Source: Treponema sp.
Lineage (GTDB): Bacteria; Spirochaetota; Spirochaetia; Treponematales; Treponemataceae
DNA length: 61,019 nt
Direction: 5' to 3'
NCBI GenBank assembly: GCA_017553635.1
Contig: JAFZKN010000009.1
Coordinates: forward strand, 1-61,019
Shown: positions 5,932 to 13,049 of the stretch, in pieces
How the letters are laid out: the number at the start of each line of letters is the position of its first letter
Numbering within the stretch: position 1 is the stretch's first letter
The notes under the pieces: generated by a model
Told to the model about the DNA's origin: nothing
What the model saw: only the letters and a program-made list of their open reading frames with translations
The model's database searches: none
Program-made: the position numbers and the translations under genes

Positions 5932-8043
5932 TTAAGCATTTTTTGCCTGTAAAATTCTCTTCTCTTCTTCAAGTTCAGCAAGACGTTTTTTAAGTTCCAT
6001 CTCGCGTTCTGCTTTACACTTAGGACATTCTTCCTGCTGTCCGCTCAAGTATCCGTGGATGTGGCAGATAGAGTATGTCGGCGAAATCGTAAAGAACGGA
6101 ATGCGGTAATTGTGGCTGATGTTTTTAATAAGCTGACCGCATGATTTCCAGTCTTTGATTGATTCGCCCATGAACACGTGGAACATTGTTCCGCCTGTGT
6201 ATTTTGTCTGAAGAGATTCCTGATGATCGAGAGCTTCGAAAACATCTGCGGTATAGTCTACAGGCAGCTGGCTTGAGTTTGTATAGAAAGGTTCATTCTT
6301 TCCGCTTGTGATGATGTCAGGGAACTGTTCCTTGTCATGTCGTGCAAGACGGTATGATGTACTTTCTGCAGGTGTTGCTTCGAGGTTAAACAGATCTCCT
6401 GTTGCTTCCTGATAGTCCTGCATTCTTTCTCTCATGTGCTGCAATACTTTTTCTGCAAATGCCTTTCCTTTTGGATCTGCGATGTCAACACCAAGGAAGT
6501 TTAGGCAGCATTCATTCATTCCGCACAAACCGATTGTATTAAAATGGTTTACGAGAGTTTTAAGATAGCGTCTTGTATACGGGAAAAGTCCGCCGTCATA
6601 AAGACGCTGAATAACCTTTCTCTTTGTACAGAGGCTTTCTTTTGCAAGGTCCATAAGATAATCGAGTCTTCTGTAAAATTCGTCTTCTGTTTTTGCAAGA
6701 TATCCTATCTGCGGAAGGTTAATTGTTACAACACCGATTGACCCTGTAAATTCGTCCGCACCGAAAAGTCCACCACCACGTCGGCGGAGTTCACGCTTGT
6801 CGAGCTGGAGGCGGCAGCACATTGAACGTACGTCTGACGGATTAAGGTCAGAGTTTACAAAGTTCTGGAAGTTAGGTGTTCCGTACTGAGCTGTCATTGT
6901 AAAGAGAAGTTTTGCGTTTTCTGATGTCCAGTCAAAATCTTTTGTGATGTTGTAAGTCGGAATAGGGTAAGCAAAACCTCTTCCTTCTGCATCACCTTCA
7001 ATCATGAGCTCGATGAAAACTTTATTGATGAGGTCCATTTCTTTCTGACAGTCACCGTATGTGTAATCCTGTTCTTTTCCACCAACGATTGCCTTTTTGT
7101 TTTTAAGGTCATCAGGACATACCCAGTCAAGAGTTATGTTTGTAAACGGTGCCTGTGAACCCCATCGGCTTGGCGTGTTGACACCATAGATGTAAGACTG
7201 GATGCACTGGCGAACCTGTTTTTCTGTAAGATGATCTGCCCTGATAAACGGAGCAAGATATGTATCGAAAGAAGAGAATGCCTGAGCACCTGCCCATTCG
7301 TTCTGCATGATTCCGAGGAAGTTTACAATCTGGTTTACAAGTGTAGAAAGGTGTGTTGCAGGACTTGAAGTAATTTTATCCGGAACACCGCCTAATCCTT
7401 CCTGGATTAACTGACGCAGCGACCATCCTGCACAGTAGCCTGAGAACATCGAAAGATCGTGAATATGGAATGCAGCTGTCTTGTGTGCTTCCTTAACTTC
7501 TTTTGAGTAAATATTATTGAGCCAGTAGTTGGCTGTAATTGCTCCTGAGTTGTGGAGGATAAGACCACCGAGAGAGAAGTTTACATTTGCGTTTTCGTTT
7601 ACACGCCAGTCACTCTGACCGAGATATCCGTCCATTGTGGAATTGATGTCGAGCATGAGACTCTTTGCATCACGCACGGCTTCGTGTCTTGCGCGGTAAA
7701 GAATGTATGCTTTTGCAACTTCTACTTCCTGATTTTCGATTAAAGCATTTTCTACAAGATCCTGAATTTCTTCGATAGCCGGAATCGAGTGTGCCCTTCT
7801 TCCTGCAAGAAGAAGTCTTATTTTTTCTTCTACGCAGTCAGTAATTGTTTTTGCCCTTTCCGGATCAGGAAATTTTTCTACGGCTTCGATTGCTTTTCCG
7901 ATAGCCTTTTCAATTTTTGTTCTGTCGTATGGTACGACATCGCCAGATCTTTTTACGACCGACTTAATGAAACTTTGAGTTTCCGTGTCACTTGCTGTGC
8001 CTAAAAAACTCTTCCACTCTGGAAATACAGATTGGTCACTCAT
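5932..8043 (-). CDS. nrdD: class III (anaerobic) ribonucleoside-triphosphate reductase, catalytic subunit lacking the glycyl-radical domain
   Basis: 703 residues. An N-terminal ATP-cone (about residues 25-115) binds ATP/dATP for activity control. The catalytic ten-stranded barrel follows, with the HIHDLSMFSGYCAGW segment that should hold the thiyl-radical cysteine, the MCCRLQLDKREL segment and GLCGMNECCLNFLG. Near the end is a zinc site, C660-x2-H663 and C673-x2-C676. In usual NrdD proteins the RVxGYYxPVxxWNxGK glycyl-radical segment follows the zinc site. Here the protein ends 27 residues later in a charged helix (KAEREMELKK...). The missing segment is on the next gene downstream (5271-5804). 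It overlaps nrdR by four bases (ATGA), and GGGAGGGG precedes its start. Confidence 0.95.
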   Translation of the reverse strand: MSDQSVFPEWKSFLGTASDTETQSFIKSVVKRSGDVVPYDRTKIEKAIGKAIEAVEKFPDPERAKTITDCVEEKIRLLLAGRRAHSIPAIEEIQDLVENALIENQEVEVAKAYILYRARHEAVRDAKSLMLDINSTMDGYLGQSDWRVNENANVNFSLGGLILHNSGAITANYWLNNIYSKEVKEAHKTAAFHIHDLSMFSGYCAGWSLRQLIQEGLGGVPDKITSSPATHLSTLVNQIVNFLGIMQNEWAGAQAFSSFDTYLAPFIRADHLTEKQVRQCIQSYIYGVNTPSRWGSQAPFTNITLDWVCPDDLKNKKAIVGGKEQDYTYGDCQKEMDLINKVFIELMIEGDAEGRGFAYPIPTYNITKDFDWTSENAKLLFTMTAQYGTPNFQNFVNSDLNPSDVRSMCCRLQLDKRELRRRGGGLFGADEFTGSIGVVTINLPQIGYLAKTEDEFYRRLDYLMDLAKESLCTKRKVIQRLYDGGLFPYTRRYLKTLVNHFNTIGLCGMNECCLNFLGVDIADPKGKAFAEKVLQHMRERMQDYQEATGDLFNLEATPAESTSYRLARHDKEQFPDIITSGKNEPFYTNSSQLPVDYTADVFEALDHQESLQTKYTGGTMFHVFMGESIKDWKSCGQLIKNISHNYRIPFFTISPTYSICHIHGYLSGQQEECPKCKAEREMELKKRLAELEEEKRILQAKNA

Positions 8044-8504
8044 TTTTGGTCCCCTCCCAATTTATTAACTTCGTTTATGAATTCGTCTAAATTTTCAAAA
8101 TGCTTGTAGACAGAGGCGAAACGGATGTACGCAACTTTGTCTATTGTATTAAGCCTCGAAAGCACAAGCTCTCCCAGTTCTGAAGTCGTGATTTCGCGCG
8201 TAATACGGCCCTGCATAAATGCCTGGTCTTCGATTTCGGAAACTATCAGGTCTACCATTGTGGTAGCTACCGGCCTCTTTTCAAGAGCACGTTCGATACC
8301 CTTGGCAAGTTTATCCCTGTCAAAAGGCTGCCTTCTTCCATCGCGTTTAACAACCATAAAAGGTTTTTCTTCAATTTTTTCGTGACTTGTAAAGCGAAAT
8401 CCACACTGCAGGCATTCACGCCGTCTCCTGATGATTTCCCCTTCACCAAGAGTCCTGGACTCAATAACTTTGTCATCGTTGTTGCCGCAATTAGGACATC
8501 TCAT
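8040..8504 (-). CDS. nrdR: transcriptional repressor NrdR
   Basis: 154 residues, the normal length. An N-terminal zinc ribbon (C3-x2-C6 and C-x2-C around residue 32: ECLQCGFRF) binds DNA. The ATP-cone (about residues 49-139, VVKRDGRRQPFDRDKL) senses ATP/dATP. NrdR represses ribonucleotide reductase genes when dATP is high. It is the first gene of the nrdR-nrdD operon and is preceded by two NrdR boxes, so it should control itself, nrdD and, through a second box pair, the glycyl-radical/thioredoxin gene. Confidence 0.97.
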   Translation of the reverse strand: MRCPNCGNNDDKVIESRTLGEGEIIRRRRECLQCGFRFTSHEKIEEKPFMVVKRDGRRQPFDRDKLAKGIERALEKRPVATTMVDLIVSEIEDQAFMQGRITREITTSELGELVLSRLNTIDKVAYIRFASVYKHFENLDEFINEVNKLGGDQK

Positions 8505-8519
8505 TTGTCTTTTTTTACC

Positions 8520-8582
8520 TTGTTACATATAGTGTTAAATGTGAATTAATAGAATTATACACCACTATATGTGATAACACAA
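8520..8582 (-). promoter_or_regulatory. NrdR-box pair and promoter upstream of nrdR-nrdD
   Basis: Minus-strand TATAAT (8559-8554) with a weak TTGTGT (8582-8577) 17 bases upstream. Two NrdR boxes share the core CACTATATGT. One reads on the plus strand at 8562-8577 and lies in the promoter spacer; the other is at 8520-8535, with its core on the minus strand, just downstream of the start of transcription. They are 42 bases apart, exactly as in the second pair at 5832-5889. Confidence 0.8.
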
Positions 8583-8592
8583 GCAAAATTTT

Positions 8593-10221
8593 TTAGTGCT
8601 TTTTTAAAATTAATGAATATATGATGAATATTACTATAAATGCGCATAGTATATAAGACAGCCATTCTCCCATAATAAGGTAGAAAGTCATGCAGCTTTT
8701 ATATACCGGAACCCGTGCACAGAGGTAGTTTTCTTCAAAAAGCGGAAGATTCTCCCTCAAACGTCCTGCAGGGTCTACCACGCATGTAAAGCCGGAGTTT
8801 GTAGAACGTACGAGGGTCGTGCGGAATTCTATTGCGCGGAACCACGATACTACATAATGCTGGTATTCTGCTGATTTTGTAAGACTCCATGAGTCGTCCG
8901 TTATGTTTATGAGGACTTCGGCCCTCTGTTTTTTAAAGCCTGCATTTATATAGCCGAATGCGTCTTCAAAACAGATTGGAACGCTTACCTTTACAGACTG
9001 TCCTTCTTCGTTTCTGAGAGGGATGTCAAAGCATTTAAACTCCGTTCCCGGAATCCATCCGTTTGCAAAGCCTACGAGTTTTTTAAGGATTTTCCTTACC
9101 GGTTCAAACTGCGTAAAGGGAATGTATTCTGCGCATGGAACAAGTTTTATTTTTTCGTAATGATCGCGGATTTCTCCGTTCTGCCCGAAAAGGATTGCGG
9201 AATTTGAAAACTTCAGTTCTTCGTAGTCTATTGTGTACGGGGCTCCGATTATAATCGGGCAGTTATTACGGTTAATTGACCTTATGAGGGGATTTCCGGA
9301 CGGAACCTGTGAATAATAATATATGCCTTCAGGTAAAGGGAAACGGAGGATTCCCTCGCTCCAGACTATAAGATCCGGGTTAAGCTTTATTTTATCCGTA
9401 AACTCGCTTATGGCCCTGTCTGTAAGTTTCTGAGAAATCTTTATCGAAGTTGCATCTTCGTCTGCAATCCACGGATCTGCATTCTGCTGGATGAGGATTG
9501 TATTAAGGGCCTTTTCCGGAATGCGTTTTCTGTTGTACTGAAAAATTCCGTATAAATCTGCCGTTAAAACAAGCAATAATATGGAAAAAACTGGTATTTT
9601 ATTGACTGAAAATGAGGTTTTAAGACTCTTGTTTTCAATGATGTCAAGGATAAATTCTGCACAAACGGCAGACGAAAGGCTTAAAATAAGGGTAAGACCA
9701 CGCACTCCTGTTATGTCAACTATCTGGCTTAAGTATTTAAAGTGGTAGCACGACATGGGAAGGGTTCCCCAGGGGTATGCCAGAAAGCCTGAACATTTTA
9801 TGAATTCAAATACTGTGTAGACTGCAGAAAACCACAGGATTCTGAAGCATTTATGAGAAATCCATGAAGTACCTTTTACCTTTTTCGGGAGATAAAACAG
9901 AAAGCCGAATACGCAGTGGATGACGCCTGTAGCGAGTGCTGATGCTCCCAGGGTAAAAATGGCAAAATTCTTAAAGTTTGCAAGCCAGAAGCTTGAAAAG
10001 ACATGAGTTAAAAGACACTGAACAAAACATAAAAAGCACGAAAACCTGGTAGAAGAGGCTTTTTGGAGTGCAATGTAGTGCGGAACAAGGCAGATAAATC
10101 CTGCAAAAGGCAGCCCGAATTTGAAAAATTCATTCGGAACGCTTAAAGAAAGGAGAGCTGCACTTAAAACTTCCAGGCCAGTCATAATAAGCCTTTCAAC
10201 TGTTATTTTTTTTAATTTCAT
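8593..10221 (-). CDS. lnt: apolipoprotein N-acyltransferase
   Basis: 542 residues. The N-terminal third has about six membrane helices. A short hydrophobic helix also closes the C-terminus. The nitrilase-type domain (about residues 240-490) has the triad positions Glu (VWSEG), Lys (YEKIKLVPCAEY) and Cys (VPICFEDAFG). Lnt adds the third acyl chain to lipoprotein N-termini in the inner membrane, using phospholipid. That fits the many lipoproteins of spirochetes and the Lol transporter in this window. No Shine-Dalgarno sequence is seen. A TATAAT lies eight bases before the ATG, which suggests a leaderless mRNA. It is divergent from the galactokinase-family gene. Confidence 0.93.
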   Translation of the reverse strand: MKLKKITVERLIMTGLEVLSAALLSLSVPNEFFKFGLPFAGFICLVPHYIALQKASSTRFSCFLCFVQCLLTHVFSSFWLANFKNFAIFTLGASALATGVIHCVFGFLFYLPKKVKGTSWISHKCFRILWFSAVYTVFEFIKCSGFLAYPWGTLPMSCYHFKYLSQIVDITGVRGLTLILSLSSAVCAEFILDIIENKSLKTSFSVNKIPVFSILLLVLTADLYGIFQYNRKRIPEKALNTILIQQNADPWIADEDATSIKISQKLTDRAISEFTDKIKLNPDLIVWSEGILRFPLPEGIYYYSQVPSGNPLIRSINRNNCPIIIGAPYTIDYEELKFSNSAILFGQNGEIRDHYEKIKLVPCAEYIPFTQFEPVRKILKKLVGFANGWIPGTEFKCFDIPLRNEEGQSVKVSVPICFEDAFGYINAGFKKQRAEVLINITDDSWSLTKSAEYQHYVVSWFRAIEFRTTLVRSTNSGFTCVVDPAGRLRENLPLFEENYLCARVPVYKSCMTFYLIMGEWLSYILCAFIVIFIIYSLILKKH

Positions 10222-10229
10222 AGGTTTAC

Positions 10230-10258
10230 ATTATATATGCGGGAGAATAATTATTCAA
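10230..10258 (-). promoter_or_regulatory. lnt: promoter of lnt
   Basis: Minus strand: TTGAAT (10258-10253), 17 bases, TATAAT (10235-10230). The ATG follows only eight bases later, so the transcript should have almost no leader. It stands back to back with the promoter at 10264-10292. Confidence 0.7.
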
Positions 10259-10263
10259 TGAAT

Positions 10264-10292
10264 TTGATTTTATGTAATTTCTGGGTTATAAT
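10264..10292 (+). promoter_or_regulatory. promoter of the galactokinase-family/surE operon
   Basis: TTGATT (10264-10269), 17 bases, TATAAT (10287-10292). The predicted start is near 10299, next to an ATG at 10300 that opens a seven-codon reading frame ending across the GTG start of the next gene. Confidence 0.7.
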
Positions 10293-10299
10293 GAACAAA

Positions 10300-10323
10300 A
10301 TGTTTACGGATGTGAGAAAGTGA
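10300..10323 (+). CDS. possible seven-codon leader peptide before the GHMP-kinase gene
   Basis: ATG at 10300, seven codons (MFTDVRK), TGA at 10321-10323. The stop overlaps the GTG start codon at 10320-10322. The ATG lies seven bases after a TATAAT, so the mRNA may begin at or beside it. The arrangement would fit translational coupling of a weak GTG start. It could be chance. Confidence 0.3.
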   Translation: MFTDVRK

Positions 10324-11504
10324 AAGAAATATACTCGGTACACAAAAAGATATACGGTGAAGTTCCAAAACTTATGGTAGAAACCCCGGGAAGGTTCCAT
10401 CTTCTGGGAGAACATTCATGGTTTTGTAAAGATAAAACAGTTTCAATGGCAGTTAATCTTCCTGTTTACATAGCAGTTTCGCCAAGGGAAGACTCGTCAG
10501 TTTATTTTTACTTTCATCAGCTTGGAGAAAGCAGAAAGACAACTCTCTCGACTTTAAGGGTTAAAAAAGAAGACCGGTGGGCAAACAACATGAAGGCCAT
10601 GATTTATGGTTTTACATCGGGCGGATTTGAAGTTAAGGGAATGAATTTTTCTGTATATTCGGATATTCTTCCGTCTGCAGGTTTCGGTATTACAACTGCA
10701 ATCAAGGTTGGAACTGCATTTGCAATAAGACAGCTTTTTAAAATTCCTTGTACGGATGTTCAGCTTTTACAGGTAATTGAACGCGGAAACAAACTTTTCC
10801 TCCATACGGGAAACTATATAGCAGATAACTATGCGGCACTTTATTCTAAACCTGGAAACCTTATCGTAACGGATCATGCAACCGGAACTTATGATTACAT
10901 TCCGTTTGATTTTAAGGACAAAAAAATATTCCTGACCGATGCAAAGGTTCCGCGCATTTCTATATGGGACGAAACAACAATTCAGGAACCGGAAAACGTT
11001 CTTCTTCTCGGAGATTTACGTGAGAGAAAGAATAATGTTTACGGCGGATGGATGTATGAACAGAGTGCGACAGAAATAAATGAAGTTCTTTCTGTAATTT
11101 CTGAAGATACTAAGAAAAAACTTCTTTACATAATCAAGGAGCATCAGTATGTGCTTGATGCAAGGGAAGCAATCATAAACGGAAAGTTCGGTTCGTTTGC
11201 AAGATGTATAAATCAGAGTCACGAAAATCTCCGTGATCTGTATAAACTTTCGTGTCCTGAAATTGACTGGATATTAAAACGCGTTAACGAACTTGAACCG
11301 AATCTTGAATATATAAGAGATCCTGTTACATGCGGAAGAATAACGGGAAAAGGTTTCGGACGATGTCTTTATGCAATAATCAGAAAAGGCGATGTAGAAA
11401 CTTATATGAAAAAGCTTTCTGAATATGAACGCATATTCGGTTTTACGCCGGAGACTTATGAAGTTAAACCTGCAAAGGGTGCACACATCGTAAGAAATCA
11501 ATAA
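10320..11504 (+). CDS. galactokinase-family GHMP kinase with altered sugar site
   Basis: 394 residues, the length of galactokinases. The order of motifs is that of the family: PGRFHLLGEH near residue 24 (usually GRVNLIGEHTDY), LPSAGFGITTA near 120 (usually the Gly/Ser-rich ATP loop), IADNYAALY (usually IMDQFA, retaining the catalytic Asp), and the C-terminal GRITGKGFGRCLYAII motif (usually GARMTGAGFGG). The aspartate after GEH that contacts galactose is missing (GEHSWF). It is probably a sugar kinase of different specificity, or a non-catalytic relative. The GTG start gives the usual spacing to the first motif. It is followed 26 bases later by surE. Confidence 0.75.
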   Translation: MKEIYSVHKKIYGEVPKLMVETPGRFHLLGEHSWFCKDKTVSMAVNLPVYIAVSPREDSSVYFYFHQLGESRKTTLSTLRVKKEDRWANNMKAMIYGFTSGGFEVKGMNFSVYSDILPSAGFGITTAIKVGTAFAIRQLFKIPCTDVQLLQVIERGNKLFLHTGNYIADNYAALYSKPGNLIVTDHATGTYDYIPFDFKDKKIFLTDAKVPRISIWDETTIQEPENVLLLGDLRERKNNVYGGWMYEQSATEINEVLSVISEDTKKKLLYIIKEHQYVLDAREAIINGKFGSFARCINQSHENLRDLYKLSCPEIDWILKRVNELEPNLEYIRDPVTCGRITGKGFGRCLYAIIRKGDVETYMKKLSEYERIFGFTPETYEVKPAKGAHIVRNQ

Positions 11505-11530
11505 CAGAATTTTCGTTTTGGGGTGGGATA

Positions 11531-12340
11531 ATGAATGTTCTTATTACAAATGATGACGGGTACGGGGCGTGGGGAATCGAAGCCCTTATAAAAGCCGTTT
11601 CAAAAAAACACAATGTCTATGTTGTTGCACCCGACGGAAACCGTTCGGGAAATTCCATGTGCATACATCTTTATTCCGCATTTGAGCTTTACAAAAAAGG
11701 TGAGCGTGACTGGGCATGCACCGGAACTCCTGCAGACTGCGTAAATGTTGCACTTAAAAGCAATTTATTGGGATGTAAGATAGATGCAGTCCTTTCTGGA
11801 ATAAATAAAGGTCAGAATATCGGAACAGACATTCTTTACAGCGGTACCTGCGGGGCTGCAAAGGGTGCTGCTATTTTCGGGATTCCTGCGGTTGCAGTCA
11901 GCATGCAGCTTTCGGGCGGTGATGATAAAGACTGGAACGACAGAACTAAGTGGCATTTTGATGTCCTTGCATCTTTTGTGGCAGATAATCTTGAAAAGTT
12001 ATGTTCATTATGCCGGCCTTCAATCGGCGGAAAAATGCCGGAAAAAAAATGTGCTTTTATAAATATAAACAGCCGTTCATTGAGCTCTTTTAAGGGTGTA
12101 AAGATTACGGATGTCTGTTACAGGGAATATACCGATGACAGGGCAGAATTAAGCGAAAAAGAAGGTTCCCCTGATACTCTGGTATGCACTTTTCTTGGCG
12201 GAGAAGGTCAGAGTAACCAGAGGTCATATTCTGATTATCAGGCATGCTGTGAGGGCTATATTTCTGTTACCAGAGTAGTGGCTGAGCCAAGCAGCGCAAA
12301 TGATGATTTGAACCTTGATAGTATTGAATTTTCGTTATAA
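11531..12340 (+). CDS. surE: 5'-nucleotidase SurE
   Basis: 269 residues. The metal-binding N-terminal motif ITNDDG, the APDGNRSGNS loop and SGINKGQNIGTDILYSGTCGAAKGA are all intact. SurE is a metal-dependent phosphatase acting on nucleoside 5'- and 3'-monophosphates and short polyphosphate. A GGTGG binding site precedes the ATG. It sits between a GHMP kinase and a TPR gene in one apparent operon. No missing residues were noticed. Confidence 0.95.
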   Translation: MNVLITNDDGYGAWGIEALIKAVSKKHNVYVVAPDGNRSGNSMCIHLYSAFELYKKGERDWACTGTPADCVNVALKSNLLGCKIDAVLSGINKGQNIGTDILYSGTCGAAKGAAIFGIPAVAVSMQLSGGDDKDWNDRTKWHFDVLASFVADNLEKLCSLCRPSIGGKMPEKKCAFININSRSLSSFKGVKITDVCYREYTDDRAELSEKEGSPDTLVCTFLGGEGQSNQRSYSDYQACCEGYISVTRVVAEPSSANDDLNLDSIEFSL

Positions 12341-12362
12341 AATATAAATCGGGTGGAAAAAC

Positions 12363-13049
12363 ATGGAACAAAATAACAGGCTGCATGAAGGGGTAACTCT
12401 TTATAATCAGAAAAAATATTCTGATGCTCTTGCTTTCTTTTTAGGACTTCCGGAAGATTCTTCTATCGACAATATTGAACTCGCTTATTTTATTGGTTTG
12501 TGTCATACAAAACTTCAGCGTTATGACGATGCATTACTTTATCTTGAACAGGTTGTTACTTCGGGAAAGAATATTGACAGAGTACTGCAGTGCAGGTTTT
12601 TACTTGCAGTAATTTATGCAATTTCTGGAAGACGCCGTCTTGCAAATTTTGAATTGGAAAAACTTTTAGAAACAGGTTATAAAACTGCAAGTGTATATGC
12701 AGCGATTGCATTTGTAAGCTGGGAACAGAAAGATACTGAACGCTGTCTTGATTATTATAAAAAATCTCTCGAATCTGATTCGGAAAATATTTCTGCATTG
12801 AATGGACTTGGTTATGTTCTTGCAACACAGGACAAGGATTTGACTCAGGCACTTGGTTTCTGTAAAAAAGCGGTCGAGTATAGTCCGGATTCCGGAGCAT
12901 GTCTTGACTCACTTGGTTATGTTTATTATAAGCTTGGACTTTTTAAAGAAGCAAAAAAATATTTACAGAAAGCAGAAAAAAAATTACCGGACAGTGAAGA
13001 AATAAAAGAACATTTAAGACTTTTAAAAGAGGTTGAACAGAAACGATGA
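12363..13049 (+). CDS. cytoplasmic TPR protein
   Basis: 228 residues with no signal peptide. About five tetratricopeptide units are visible, for example YNQKKYSDALAFFLGLPED, AYFIGLCHTKLQRYDDALLYLEQ, and the strongly typical C-terminal pair ALNGLGYVLATQDKDLTQALGFCKKA and CLDSLGYVYYKLGLFKEAKKYLQKA. TPRs serve as protein-binding scaffolds. It overlaps the next gene by four bases (ATGA), so the pair is translationally coupled and probably works together. Partner unknown. Confidence 0.85.
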   Translation: MEQNNRLHEGVTLYNQKKYSDALAFFLGLPEDSSIDNIELAYFIGLCHTKLQRYDDALLYLEQVVTSGKNIDRVLQCRFLLAVIYAISGRRRLANFELEKLLETGYKTASVYAAIAFVSWEQKDTERCLDYYKKSLESDSENISALNGLGYVLATQDKDLTQALGFCKKAVEYSPDSGACLDSLGYVYYKLGLFKEAKKYLQKAEKKLPDSEEIKEHLRLLKEVEQKR

